From Staphylococcus nepalensis (GTDB lineage: Bacteria; Bacillota; Bacilli; Staphylococcales; Staphylococcaceae): a stretch of DNA of 64,000 nt. This document shows positions 47,701 to 55,274 of this stretch, in pieces. The notes below the pieces were generated by a model, which did no database searches, was not told where the DNA came from, and saw nothing but the letters and a program-made list of their open reading frames with translations. A program made the position numbers and the translations under genes. The stretch covers positions 124,001-188,000 of the forward strand of contig NZ_BMCF01000004.1 in the NCBI RefSeq assembly GCF_014635045.1, read 5' to 3'. Every line of letters begins with the position of its first letter. Positions within the stretch are counted from its first letter, which is position 1.

Positions 47701-48787
47701 CCTTTGCTTTTAAAGCATCTAAGTCTTTACCAGTAGCTCCTGAAATAGCTTGAACTTTTCGCATACCATCGTCGAATTCGACGCCAAGTTTACTTGCATA
47801 CCCCATAGCGCCTACAATAGGTGTAGTTACATACATAGACATATTACGACCTACATTACGCATACCTTGAGACATTCTTCCGAATTTATCTGACATTTTT
47901 TCTAAGTGATCTGCATTTTTGGTAAACGTACTATTCGCAATCATTTGTTCTTTATTGAATTTTTTAAACTCTTGTTTTGTTTGATCTATACTTCTTTCAA
48001 GATTATTCATCGCTGTCTTTTCTTTATTAACAGCTTTTTCTGCATTTGCAACATTCTTCGGATAATCTTTAATAGTTTTAGAAAGTTTTCTATGTTCTTG
48101 TTCTGCTTTTTTAACGGCATTATTAGATTGATTATATGAAGCTTTTACTTTTTTATTTTCTTCTTCAATGAGAGCATAAGATTGTCGAAGTTTTTTTACA
48201 TTAGCTGTTTCTTCTTTATGGCTGGCAATTAATTTACGATGCACTTCTCTTTGTTGTTTAGTGGCATTGGAAGCTTGTTTAATTTGTTCAGTGGAAGCTT
48301 TTCCTGAACTTCTCAGTTTTTGTTCTGCATTTCTTAATTCATCTAATTTTAGTTTAGCTTTAGTTTTTTCAGCATTTAATTGAGATTGTTTAGTTTTAGC
48401 TTTTTGAAGTTCATTATCTGATTTTTTAAGTTCTTGATTAGATTTACGCAAAGCATCATCATATTTTTTATGAGCGTTAGCTAATTCTTTCACTTTTTGT
48501 CCTTGCTGTTTAATACTTCCTGTAGCTTTTTCATAAGAATCTTTAACATTTTTTAAATCAGTTTTAGCTTGATCGTACAAACGTCTTTGAAGTTTCATTT
48601 TATTGTTTAAGCCATCTAAACGAGTTTGATATTTTTGAGCAGACTGTTCTGTTTTTCCAAATGCAGACATATTCGCTTTTATTTCGGAATTCATTACGCC
48701 CATTTGTCTTCTAAACCCTCTCATGCCTTCTTCAACACCAGAGTTATCCATCGTGTTCTTAATCGTTAAGCCATCTATATTGTCCAT
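41759..48787 (-). CDS. Tape measure protein with M23 peptidase and lytic transglycosylase-like domains
   Basis: A 2342-residue protein that sets tail length. Order: long coiled coil (1-290), PhageMin_Tail/TP901 core (about 300-640), hydrophobic segments (about 640-780), coiled coil, six Trp-rich 44-residue repeats (1257-1520), further KGxWDKSK-type repeats (about 1520-1700), an M23 endopeptidase domain (about 1985-2085; HYGIDFGMP, HLHIQR) and a lysozyme-like domain (about 2110-2225; INAESSGNAGAVQ, AQGLLQYVPSTF). The enzyme domains probably open the wall during DNA entry. AAAGGAGGAT precedes the ATG. Confidence 0.95.
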   Translation of the reverse strand: MDNIDGLTIKNTMDNSGVEEGMRGFRRQMGVMNSEIKANMSAFGKTEQSAQKYQTRLDGLNNKMKLQRRLYDQAKTDLKNVKDSYEKATGSIKQQGQKVKELANAHKKYDDALRKSNQELKKSDNELQKAKTKQSQLNAEKTKAKLKLDELRNAEQKLRSSGKASTEQIKQASNATKQQREVHRKLIASHKEETANVKKLRQSYALIEEENKKVKASYNQSNNAVKKAEQEHRKLSKTIKDYPKNVANAEKAVNKEKTAMNNLERSIDQTKQEFKKFNKEQMIANSTFTKNADHLEKMSDKFGRMSQGMRNVGRNMSMYVTTPIVGAMGYASKLGVEFDDGMRKVQAISGATGKDLDALKAKAREMGATTKFSASDSAEAMNYMAMAGWKSQDMIKGLPGIMNLAAASGEELGAVSDIVTDGLTAFGLEAKDSGHFADVLASASANANTNVQMMGEGFKYAAPVAGALGYSIEDTSVAIGLMSNAGVKGQKAGTALRTMFTNLAKPTKAMKEKMEELGISITDSSGEMLPMRDVMGQLREKLGGLSKDQQAAAASTIFGKEAMSGALAIVNASEKDYKKLSKAIDGSEGSAKEMSKTMEKGLGGSLRELRSAAEELGLSIFETIQPALSGMVSGLKSGVDFLNKLPKGAKVAIAGLMGLTAAIGPVTLGVGLLLRAVQGATSGYAHLNRRMAENSAEAAINAAANKGAATSIITSGRSAKGSAGMFSFFGKSAGKANGKLGLLGQASQFLGGSIKVLGKGVLKFATGPIGIALTAITLLGSVFKKAYDKIGWFRDGVNGIGDTIKTFADGTIDQLKKLGGWFSQTGKTVKDDFFTNFKKGYEDLDDDDLLKRAGNSFESFMKKVGTASDKATDTTKVLGKGVSKETEKALGKYVKYSEDTTRVLSDIKLNHGKITDDMREKLEISVQKAGEEALKQVQKRNKKVSDELNNMLENSEAFTAQEKQDMIDKNQEASDEKVKRLEELNQEIEELELKQFNDGKLTAQEEKDLKAKLDERNRITTESIAKGQKEQQAILSRMNANTGAIDTQQASEAIKDAVKAEKKAKKEAKKQREDDVVQADDLLAYGEIDQKEHDKRVREIEDAYDDAIDTAEGKTGDIRKSVRKNNKDIADEVNLSSGHVYSNSEKWYKKTKSFIKDDWNSFWQDVGSQASGIGTWIGNQTDELIGAFKKGWGKVEDFFTETDWKELVNGWFENIGEWIATPFKAIGEDIGDAVSSWKENISEAGEDIKSGFDTITGWFSEQGQEFWDALQEGWNIAIGAGGDLWNSLTGWLGETYENVSGWFVEKGSNLWSSLKNGWNTAIETGGDLWQSLTGWLSEKWESTKEWFSEKGGHIWSGIKTGWDNALETGGNLWSSLTGWLGEKWEDTKEWFSQKGHNIWSNIKTGWNDALEIGGNLWSSLTSWLGEKWEETKEWFSQKGQNIWSNIKLGWNSALETGGNLWSSITNKLGETWENTKGWFSEKGRNIQQSFKNGWYSAWDTAGDIWGKVTKGVSDTWENVKGSTRDKLEEAKGIATAKTKGIWKNTSKWFGDTYNSAKDKVTGVYNKTRDNFTEAAGKVWDKSKSVYNGTKKWFGETYEKAKTKVTGIYNQAKGKFSGAASTAWDKSKSLWKGTSKYFGQAYGSVKTNLSNMWGKAKTSFGNIAGEGWKKAESVYKGFKKWLGDTLQWIKDIGADMGKAASNLGKTVANKAVDGLNGMIGGVNKISKAITGKNELIKKIPHLATGTYDGSSLATDSNGGLRQPTVAMVNDKGPGNGPGGRTQELIQRKDGSIDAPKGKNTIVGLNKGDGVINAKHTHKLQEQGIIPKRLSTGTGVQIPRFSKGSKRWYDSLLDGTAKAGKNMGNKISDGYHSVKKAGSDAKDTVKDLGSKGLEKVKDGASWMGDKIGDVWDYVKHPGKLVNKVMDSMGINFGGGDNATVNLVKAAYKNLKSSLVEKVKDWFTEAEGGDGDAGWLPWDNILQTFGNYTGGLMFNGGKHYGIDFGMPTGTKIRALTAGKISQAGPVAGGGGNQITLDEPGGKWFQWYMHMSKVIAKKGQRVNAGDVIGLSGNTGNSTTPHLHIQRMKGYPSNETAINPMNWLKSLRSTNKSAKQWSGDIKKAAKQMNVKLRGNDLNNIISLINAESSGNAGAVQSTALKDGNYGANRAQGLLQYVPSTFNNYKVKGHGNIKNGYDQLLAFFNNKNWRTQFNPNGGWSPTGPRKYENGGFVNKHQVAEIGEKNRPEAIIPLHHTKRTRAVGLIEQAMKYIGMDNGSANVTVNNDNSTIEKMLSQLVRVNDQNNKLTQTIIKLLSNQKQGSPKDAANIISQILGEDLRMASYTQGGY
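44228..45019 (-). repeat. Six tandem 132-bp repeats inside the tape measure gene
   Basis: Six units of exactly 44 codons with no indels, each with the pattern WFxxKGxxxWxxxxxGWxxA, then GGxLWxSLTxWLxExWExxx. The middle copies are nearly identical. Gain or loss of units would change tail length in fixed steps. Confidence 0.85.
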
Positions 48788-48802
48788 TTTAAATCCTCCT
48801 TT

Positions 48803-49344
48803 CTAGCCAAATAGTTTGGCCAAGTTTCTACCAGTAATTACTTCTTGCTCTTCTTTTTGTTTTTCTTTTTTGTCATCACCATTTAAAATGTCTAACAATT
48901 GAAAATACGGTTGTTCCTTAACTTCTGTTAAAGTCCAACCGTACGTTTCCATGCAAAACCTCTGTATTCTCTTAATGTTTGATAAAAGCTCTTTTATTGA
49001 GACGGTTTTTCTGTCTTTCCCTCTTGCTGTTCTTCATTTTCTTCACTTTCTCCATCTTCTCCGCTGATTTCTTGAAACACTTCCTCTAATGCTTTTGAGT
49101 ATTGTTTTGTCCCCATATTGTTTAAAATGTCTTCTTCGGTTAAACCTTGTTCAGAGAATAAACTCACAAAAAATTCACGTTCCATTTGACGCATTTTTTT
49201 CACATTTGGTTCATCTTTCTTTGCTTCTGATTCTCTTTTTTCCATCCACGCGTAAAAATTTTCTGCTTCTCCCATAGTGATTAGCTCTTTTGAATAGCTT
49301 TCTTTCTTACCAGTTTTTTGATTTTTAATTTCAAATTTAATCAT
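48803..49344 (-). CDS. gpGT fusion by -1 frameshift (tail assembly chaperone, long form)
   Basis: The gpG frame shifts -1 at GGGAAAG and continues for 69 codons as DRKTVSIKELLSNIKRIQRF, then the segment METYGWTLTEVKEQPYFQLL, ending NLAKLFG. The extension ends at 48803, 16 bp before the tape-measure start. This mirrors lambda gpG/gpGT, where the ratio of the two forms matters for tail assembly. Confidence 0.8.
48994..49344 (-). CDS. Tail assembly chaperone, short form (gpG-like)
   Basis: A 116-residue acidic protein (MIKFEIKNQKTGKKESYSKE) directly upstream of the tape measure gene, the position of gpG-type chaperones. The Glu-rich C-terminus contains the slippery codons. It coats the tape measure during tail assembly. 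GGAGAAATTAAAC precedes the ATG. Confidence 0.85.
   Translation of the reverse strand: MIKFEIKNQKTGKKESYSKELITMGEAENFYAWMEKRESEAKKDEPNVKKMRQMEREFFVSLFSEQGLTEEDILNNMGTKQYSKALEEVFQEISGEDGESEENEEQQEGKTEKPSQ
49015..49021 (-). promoter_or_regulatory. -1 ribosomal frameshift site GGGAAAG
   Basis: On the minus strand G-GGA-AAG lies in the correct phase (GAG GGA AAG) near the 3' end of the gpG gene. This is the same heptamer used in lambda G/T. The downstream frame is open for 69 codons. Confidence 0.8.
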
Positions 49345-49407
49345 GTTTAATTTCTCCTTTAATTTTTATTTGCAAATAAAAAGAGGGCCTATAGCCCTCA
49401 ATAGTTG

Positions 49408-49884
49408 TTACTCTTCTGGTTCAGGTTCTGTTACTGGTTCTGTGACAGTTACTGAACATTTAGCAGTTTTACTACCATCCTCCGTGGTAACTGTTATATC
49501 TGTAGCGCCTGCTTTAACAGCTGTAATTTTGCCATTGCTGTCCACAGTAGCTACTGCATCATCTGATGATATGAAAGTTACTTTTTTGTTAGTAGCAGTA
49601 GATGGTGAAACTGTCGCATTCAACGTTTCTGTCGCGCCTACTTCTAAACTTGTACTTTCTTTGTTTAACTTCACACCTGTTACTGCAATTGGTTTTGTCT
49701 TAAATGCCGGAACATCTACTTTTTCCGATTCTCCATTTTCATTTTTACGTGATACTTGGTAAGTACCTTTTGGATAATCTGTGTTAGCTTCCAAACCATC
49801 TACAGTTACCGATGCTTTACCTTCAACATATTCTTCACTCTTTATGAGTTCTTCACCTTTGTACAGATTTAATGTATCTGCCAT
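49408..49884 (-). CDS. Ig-like domain tail protein (BIG_2)
   Basis: A 158-residue protein with an N-terminal tail-related part (MADTLNLYKGEELIKSEEY) and a bacterial Ig-like group 2 domain (about 69-150; VTGVKLNKESTSLEVGATET, ITAVKAGATDITVTT). Such domains often decorate phage tail tubes and bind surface carbohydrates weakly. It follows the major tail protein and its frameshift extension. GAAGGTG precedes the ATG. Confidence 0.85.
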   Translation of the reverse strand: MADTLNLYKGEELIKSEEYVEGKASVTVDGLEANTDYPKGTYQVSRKNENGESEKVDVPAFKTKPIAVTGVKLNKESTSLEVGATETLNATVSPSTATNKKVTFISSDDAVATVDSNGKITAVKAGATDITVTTEDGSKTAKCSVTVTEPVTEPEPEE

Positions 49885-49917
49885 ACTTTCACCTTCTTAT
49901 TTAAAATATAAAAACCC

Positions 49918-50575
49918 CTATTGAGCAGAGATAGTAGCTGACTTGCTGTTAGCTGTTACCTCCACCGTTTGGGGCGTATTAGGGTGTTTCTTCTTCTGGT
50001 TTGTTTTCTGAATATCCTGGGAAAACTAAGTCAAAGAATTCATCTGATCCTTTCTCACCCACGTGATACCCAACAATTCTTGAACGTTCTTCAATCTTAC
50101 GTGACATCCAATCACCGTTTAGCTTTTGTGGTTCTGGTGCTTCTTCTTCTTGTTCTTTTGTTTTCCATTCAATAGCATCCAAACTTAATGTTCCTTTAAC
50201 TAACGCACAATATACTGGATCTCCTGTTAATACATCTTCTGATTCTCCAATCATAGCAACATATGGCGCTCTAGTATCATCGCCAATCCACGAACTACCA
50301 TTATCATCTTTATCTCTACCTAGCACAGTATCTAAATCATCATCAGGAACATTAAATAAATCTAATTCTGATTGAACTTCATTAGTACCTTGTTTTTTCA
50401 TCCATACACGTTTGTTTGAGGCCCACATATCAACCATTTCAGGTGCTAAGCCAGAAATATTAAGATTAACTGTACCACCATTTTCATCTTCCCATACCAT
50501 TTTCTTTTTGATTTTGTCTTCACCTTGTTCAAATACACCTACATGAATTTTTTTAAATCCTGCTACTTGTCCCAT
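49918..50575 (-). CDS. Major tail protein, long form by +1 frameshift (candidate)
   Basis: The major tail frame ends ACA CCC TAA. A +1 slip from CCC to CCT continues for 20 codons, NTPQTVEVTANSKSATISAQ, to a TAG at 49918-49920. The capsid gene has the same arrangement and a related tail. The combined length (658 nt) fits a single +1 event. See the capsid long form for the comparison. Confidence 0.6.
49979..50575 (-). CDS. Major tail (tube) protein
   Basis: A 198-residue tail-tube protein of the phi13/TP901 type: MGQVAGFKKIHVGVFEQGED start, WIGDDTRAPYVAMIGESEDV and VYCALVKGTLSLDAIEWKTK. It polymerises around the tape measure. The gene ends in ENKPEEETP at a CCC-TAA shifty stop. AAGGAGGAAAAAAT precedes the ATG. 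Confidence 0.9.
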   Translation of the reverse strand: MGQVAGFKKIHVGVFEQGEDKIKKKMVWEDENGGTVNLNISGLAPEMVDMWASNKRVWMKKQGTNEVQSELDLFNVPDDDLDTVLGRDKDDNGSSWIGDDTRAPYVAMIGESEDVLTGDPVYCALVKGTLSLDAIEWKTKEQEEEAPEPQKLNGDWMSRKIEERSRIVGYHVGEKGSDEFFDLVFPGYSENKPEEETP

Positions 50576-50607
50576 ATTTTTTCCTCCTTAAAATTAAAAG
50601 AACGTAT

Positions 50608-51003
50608 CTATTCGACACGTTCGCCTTTGTAATATTGATTTTTAGGTATACCTTTATATCTACGCGACATAACATACCTTCTAGTTTGTTCGAAATATTT
50701 ATCTAACTCTGTTGAAACTTGTTTCATATTTTTTTGCCACATAAGATAACGAATGCGTTTAGTAATATCAATTGTTTCTTGATGATTATACGTTTCTACA
50801 TCTATTTGAATTAAATAGGTCTCTGACAAATATTTGTCTGAAACATATGAACTTGGCTTATCATATACTGGTGTTAAAACAATAAATGGCCCACTCGTAT
50901 CATCGACTTCTGTTAGTTCATAGTTATAAATCCTATTATTAATTAGTGAATTGATAATAGGATCATTACTTATAATTTTCGACACGTATTTTAAAATATC
51001 CAT
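50608..51003 (-). CDS. Tail terminator/completion protein (DUF806-like)
   Basis: A 131-residue protein, MDILKYVSKIISNDPIINSL start, in the position of the tail terminator between the HK97 gp10-like gene and the major tail gene. It probably caps the tail tube for joining to the head. The ATG overlaps the preceding stop. Confidence 0.75.
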   Translation of the reverse strand: MDILKYVSKIISNDPIINSLINNRIYNYELTEVDDTSGPFIVLTPVYDKPSSYVSDKYLSETYLIQIDVETYNHQETIDITKRIRYLMWQKNMKQVSTELDKYFEQTRRYVMSRRYKGIPKNQYYKGERVE

Positions 51004-51425
51004 TATTTTGTCATCTCTCTTCTAATAATAGAACGATATTTCAACTCACCAGCTTCTAATGTTTTGGCAATCACAGCATAACCTTTTGGAGTATATTTTT
51101 TACCATCTCGTGTATAACCATGTTCGTTAAGATGAATAATATTTTTACGATTTTTAGGACCTTCCCAATAAATCATTACACGCCTTTTCCCTGATATTGT
51201 TTCAGGTACGCCTCTTTGCATTTCATTGATAGACTCACCAGTGTCTCTAAATTCTTCAAATTGATATTTTAATTCATCTTTTACAAAGTCAGCTGCAGCA
51301 ATTAAAGCCCTATCTGATTTTTCTTCCATAGCTTTTTTGCCGTATTTCATTTCTAGTTTTTTCATTACCTCTGGTATACCTTCTAATTTAACATCGTATA
51401 TACCATTCACTTTAGGTCTACTCAT
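51003..51425 (-). CDS. HK97 gp10-like head-tail joining protein
   Basis: A 140-residue protein starting MSRPKVNGIYDVKLEGIPEV, with KSDRALIAAADFVKDEL and HLNEHGYTRDGKKYTPKG, the HK97 gp10 family pattern. I start at the ATG at 51425, inside the end of the previous gene (GAAAATGAGTAG); an upstream start at 51506 gives a run of unrelated residues. Confidence 0.85.
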   Translation of the reverse strand: MSRPKVNGIYDVKLEGIPEVMKKLEMKYGKKAMEEKSDRALIAAADFVKDELKYQFEEFRDTGESINEMQRGVPETISGKRRVMIYWEGPKNRKNIIHLNEHGYTRDGKKYTPKGYAVIAKTLEAGELKYRSIIRREMTK

Positions 51426-51765
51426 TTTCGCCAACCACCACCGTAATGTAACCTGCCATGGGTTTATCAAATCTAATATCATAAATATTAAACAACTGAT
51501 TCTCAAAGCGATAATCTTTTACTTTTATTGTGTGATTATACTTAGGGATAAACTGACGCTTTGCATCTCTCATAATAAAAGTAAAACCTTGTTCTTTGTC
51601 ATTTGTTGATAAAATCTTTCTATCTTTAATCGAATTATTATATTTTTCTACTTTACAACAATATAACTCTTGGTTTTCTAAATCGCTTGGGTATGGTCCA
51701 GTTTTAACTTGCCCACAAAAACATAAATAAGTTTTAAAATTTTTAAAATTCAATTTAATCACCAA
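51418..51765 (-). CDS. Head-tail adaptor/head closure protein
   Basis: A 115-residue protein following the gp6-like connector, in the position of the head closure (stopper) protein. FTFIMRDAKRQFIPKYNHTI and YDIRFDKPMAGYITVVV fit phage head-tail adaptor proteins. The start is uncertain: a GTG at 51765 or a TTG at 51753. Confidence 0.75.
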   Translation of the reverse strand: MVIKLNFKNFKTYLCFCGQVKTGPYPSDLENQELYCCKVEKYNNSIKDRKILSTNDKEQGFTFIMRDAKRQFIPKYNHTIKVKDYRFENQLFNIYDIRFDKPMAGYITVVVGENE

Positions 51766-52046
51766 TCTTTCAATTTTAGAATAAAAGATTGTAATGCATT
51801 ATCATTAAACCCTTTGCCTTCTCTTTCATATTCAACGTAACCTCTAGTTTCATAATCTCTACTAACAATATAATTAATAGCTTGTCGATATAGAGGGTAT
51901 TCATCGCTATCTTTATCATAAAAAGGGACGCCACTTAAATATAATTCTGTTTTCGCAGCGTCCACTAAGTTTTCAATAAAGTCATCTTCAATGTCAAAGT
52001 CTATATTCAACCATTTTTTCACTGAATTTATTTCTTCTTTATTCAT
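51759..52046 (-). CDS. Head-tail connector, gp6-like (phage_connect_1)
   Basis: A 95-residue protein MNKEEINSVKKWLNIDFDIE, with AAKTELYLSGVPFYDKDSD and YRQAINYIVSRDYETRG, the DNA-packaging/connector family next to HK97-type capsid genes. AGGGGTG before the ATG overlaps the TAG that would end the capsid frameshift product. Confidence 0.88.
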   Translation of the reverse strand: MNKEEINSVKKWLNIDFDIEDDFIENLVDAAKTELYLSGVPFYDKDSDEYPLYRQAINYIVSRDYETRGYVEYEREGKGFNDNALQSFILKLKDW

Positions 52047-52056
52047 TTAAACACCC

Positions 52057-53269
52057 CTATTCAGTGTAAATAGAAGCAGATTTAGCATTTGTTTCTACTT
52101 TAACCTTTTGGGGTGGCTTAGGGTGTTTCTTCTTCTATATTAGCAATACGGAAAGCACTATCTAAAGTACGTTGTTGATCATACCAAGCAGTTAAAACGA
52201 ATAGATATTCGCCTTTTTTTACATCTTTATCTGTATCAAACGTTGTACCATTGTAGTTAATACCAAAGTAATTGAAATCTCCTATTACTGGTTTAACTGC
52301 TGCATCAGTAAATACAATTGGTTTACCAAATATTTTTTCAGCAGGAGCGTCAAAGAAATTAGTAGTACCGTTAGATAAAATATCAATAATTTTAATATAA
52401 TCTGCATATCTCATATAAATCACTGAATTATCACGATAATCTTCATGTAAATCAGCTAAGGCATTAATGATAGCTTTATACATATTTGAACCAGCCACTT
52501 CTTTTACACTTCCATTATAAAATGACATATGTTCAATTCCAGGTTTAGGACTAGCAGCAAAAGCGTCTCTACGTTCTTTATCGGCTAATCCTGAACGTAA
52601 AGCATTCTCTACCCAACTAACTAATTCAACATCTGAACCATGAATTACAGTATCAGAAACTGCAGCAAATACTTTAAATTTGTATGTTTCGAATTTAACT
52701 GTGTCACCTTTTAGTTCCATTTCTTTAGCTGTTTCTGTATCTGTAATAAAATCATCGTCATCCAGTGTGTATGAGATACGAGGAATTTCTAATCCCTTAA
52801 TATTTGTTAGACGTGCTTTTTCTCGCAACTGATTTCGAGCGAAAGGTTCTGAAACTAACTCTTTTGATAATGTAGTAGGTAAGAATTTGTCTCCACCTGT
52901 ATCATTATCAGTTGGTAACGCATGCAATAAACGTTGTGCTTGTTCAGAAGGTTTACTGTATTCTTTTGGATTTAAGGCATGACGGTAAAATTCAGCTTTC
53001 GCTTTAATAATTTGATTTTCTTCATTTAATGACTGATATGCGTTTGTTTTATCTTTGAATTTACTTTGTTCTTTTTGTTCAATCTCTTTTACTTGAGATT
53101 CTACGATATCGTAACGTTGTTGTAATCCTGCTTTTTCTTCTTTTAATTGATTAACACTTTCCATATCAACATTCGGATTACTTGCCTTTTGACTTAATTC
53201 GTTATTTTTATCTTTTAGTTGTTCACCAATCATACCTAATGATTGTTTAAGTTCATATAATGTAGTCAT
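52057..53269 (-). CDS. Major capsid protein, long form by +1 frameshift (candidate)
   Basis: The capsid frame ends GAA ACA CCC TAA. A +1 slip continues as KPPQKVKVETNAKSASIYTE and stops at TAG 52057-52059. Aligned with the tail-protein tail NTPQTVEVTANSKSATISAQ, P, Q, V, V, N, K, S, A and I coincide, and both tails are exactly 20 residues. Unselected 3' sequence would not align like this. Confidence 0.65.
52118..53269 (-). CDS. Major capsid protein, HK97 fold
   Basis: A 383-residue Phage_capsid family protein. The first 115 residues are a coiled, charged delta domain that acts as scaffold and is removed by the upstream ClpP-like protease. The rest has SKELVSEPFARNQLREKARL and PAEKIFGKPIVFTD. 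It ends NIEEETP at a CCC-TAA shifty stop. AGGAGGAATAAC precedes the ATG. Confidence 0.93.
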   Translation of the reverse strand: MTTLYELKQSLGMIGEQLKDKNNELSQKASNPNVDMESVNQLKEEKAGLQQRYDIVESQVKEIEQKEQSKFKDKTNAYQSLNEENQIIKAKAEFYRHALNPKEYSKPSEQAQRLLHALPTDNDTGGDKFLPTTLSKELVSEPFARNQLREKARLTNIKGLEIPRISYTLDDDDFITDTETAKEMELKGDTVKFETYKFKVFAAVSDTVIHGSDVELVSWVENALRSGLADKERRDAFAASPKPGIEHMSFYNGSVKEVAGSNMYKAIINALADLHEDYRDNSVIYMRYADYIKIIDILSNGTTNFFDAPAEKIFGKPIVFTDAAVKPVIGDFNYFGINYNGTTFDTDKDVKKGEYLFVLTAWYDQQRTLDSAFRIANIEEETP

Positions 53270-53281
53270 ATGTTATTCCTC

Positions 53282-54049
53282 CTAGAAATTGTATATTGTT
53301 TTTAAACTTTTACATTCTTTAATGATTTGTTCCCTTGCTTCTTTTTCCTCTGGTGACATAGTGTTTTTAGGCGTTTCAACCGTTTCTTTAATACTTTCAA
53401 CATTAGTTATTTTGTCCACGTCTTTTTCTATATTTTCAGGAACGTGTTTAAATGTTTGATATATATCATTCGAAATACTAGCAGCTATTTCGCTAGCGCC
53501 TAATATTTCATCCGCTAAACCCTTTTCTAATGCTTCATCTGCCGTTAACCATGTTTCGGCTTCAAGCATTTGTTTTAACTCATTTTCTGATAAATTGGTT
53601 GCTTTATCTAAATAGGCGCTGTTACTAGATTGATCTGTTTTATCCAATAATTCAGCTGTCTCTCTTAAATCTTTCGAATTACCAATTGTCATAACCCATG
53701 AATTATGAATCATCATCAAACTGTTTTTGTGCATAAAAATAGTGTCACCGCTCATTGCGATAACACTTGCAATTGATGCTGCTAAGGCATCTACATATAT
53801 ATTCACTTTTGCTTTATGCATTTTTAACATGTTGTAAATCGCATGTCCTTCAAACACGTTTCCACCAGCTGAGTTAATATGAACATCTATTTCTGAAACA
53901 TTATCTAATTGATCTAACTCTTTTTTGAAATCAACGGCTGTTACATCTGTGTCATCCCATTTATTAGATACAATATCCCCATAAATGTATATTTCACCTT
54001 TATTCTCCGCCTTTTTCTTCATCTGAAAGTAAGTTTTTTTCTTGTTCAT
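53282..54049 (-). CDS. ClpP-like prohead protease
   Basis: A 255-residue serine protease of the ClpP/S14 type used by HK97-like phages. Motifs: INSAGGNVFEG, the catalytic Ser in ALAASIASVIAMSGD, the catalytic His in MMIHNSWV, and WLTADEALEKGLADEI. It matures the capsid. AAAGGAGGTGA precedes the ATG at 54049. It overlaps the portal gene by 50 bp. Confidence 0.92.
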   Translation of the reverse strand: MNKKKTYFQMKKKAENKGEIYIYGDIVSNKWDDTDVTAVDFKKELDQLDNVSEIDVHINSAGGNVFEGHAIYNMLKMHKAKVNIYVDALAASIASVIAMSGDTIFMHKNSLMMIHNSWVMTIGNSKDLRETAELLDKTDQSSNSAYLDKATNLSENELKQMLEAETWLTADEALEKGLADEILGASEIAASISNDIYQTFKHVPENIEKDVDKITNVESIKETVETPKNTMSPEEKEAREQIIKECKSLKTIYNF

Positions 54050-55271
54050 TACTGTCACCTCCTTTCAATGTGTGTCTTTGTTCTGGCGGTGTATCAATCG
54101 GATATAAATCTCCACTAATTAACGGAGTATCGCCACCTTCAACAGGGGGTAAATCTTCCCATAATCGAATGTCATTAACAGTATAATAGCCACTACGCAC
54201 AGCTTTAAAGTAAACTTCTGCTTGTGTTTTACTATCTGCACGTAAGAACGATTTAACATTAAATTTGAAGTAATACCCCATAGTCCGTCTATATTTAGTT
54301 AATAATTTTCGGTTAAATTCTTCTTCATACTGCTTAATAATTGGCAGTAATGTGTGTTGTAAATAGTAACGGTCAAGCTCTTCATTTGAGTTAAATGTCA
54401 TTGCATTATTTGCATTCAAAAAAACCGATGGTATTTGAAACACATTTGCAATACGTTCGCGTGTTAAATTTTCTGTAGCTACAATGTCCTCAGATACATA
54501 TTTTTTATCTAGTGGGTCAATTTCAACGCCTGGTTCTTGAAATAAAACGCCACCATTTTCTTCATAAAAATCTTTGAAGTTTTGAACGACTGATTTTCTC
54601 TTGTCATCTGATACATTCGTACCATATTTAAGCACAAAGGATTCTGGTTTCTCCATCTCTTTTAAATTAAAATTTCGAATAGCATTGTCAAAATCAGTAG
54701 TATTCTTTAAGACATCTACTGGGCTAATTCCTTGTACCATATTCGAACCAACAATGTGTTTGAAATGCATCATGTCTGTATTGTGGACAATTAATTTATT
54801 ATCTGTTGCTGCGTGAATACTGTAATAAATGTCTTTCGATGTACTCTCAATTAATATTTCAACGACATCCGGATTGATTAAATAAAGCTTGTTAGGTTGA
54901 TGATATATATCACGTTCAATTAATACATATGCATTTCCTTTTTCATTACGACACGTTTCAATTTGATTAATAAAGTCAAAACTACTAATTGAGCCATTAG
55001 GACTATCTGTAATAAGTAATGAAATGTCATTGGTAACTACTTCATAATTTTTATAGAGCTTTATAGGTATACTCGCCATTGAATTCGATAATTTAGTGAT
55101 AGCTGCAAATATTGTTTCGTTAGTTTCTAAAGTGTTGCTGATAACACCCCAAAAGTTTTTATTACGCCAGGGTGAAAAATCATAAAGTTTTTCCTTACTT
55201 TGATCTACCCAATTATCTATCAATTTTTGTTTAACTTTACTAATTATATTTTGTTTAGCGATTGTCTTCAC
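54000..55271 (-). CDS. Portal protein, HK97 family
   Basis: A 423-residue portal (Phage_portal family): FAAITKLSNSMASIPIKLYK, NPDVVEILIES, VFLNANNAMTFNSNEELDR and GYYTVNDIRLWEDLPPVEGG. It forms the dodecameric DNA gate. The start is uncertain: the GTG at 55271 is very close to its GGAG. It lies 3 bp from terL. Confidence 0.93.
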   Translation of the reverse strand: MKTIAKQNIISKVKQKLIDNWVDQSKEKLYDFSPWRNKNFWGVISNTLETNETIFAAITKLSNSMASIPIKLYKNYEVVTNDISLLITDSPNGSISSFDFINQIETCRNEKGNAYVLIERDIYHQPNKLYLINPDVVEILIESTSKDIYYSIHAATDNKLIVHNTDMMHFKHIVGSNMVQGISPVDVLKNTTDFDNAIRNFNLKEMEKPESFVLKYGTNVSDDKRKSVVQNFKDFYEENGGVLFQEPGVEIDPLDKKYVSEDIVATENLTRERIANVFQIPSVFLNANNAMTFNSNEELDRYYLQHTLLPIIKQYEEEFNRKLLTKYRRTMGYYFKFNVKSFLRADSKTQAEVYFKAVRSGYYTVNDIRLWEDLPPVEGGDTPLISGDLYPIDTPPEQRHTLKGGDSNEQEKNLLSDEEKGGE

Positions 55272-55274
55272 CTC

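Noticed and set aside
49343..49762. 139-codon plus-strand frame over the Ig-like gene
   Set aside because: Antisense to a clear BIG_2 domain gene; composition is the mirror of Thr/Val-rich coding.
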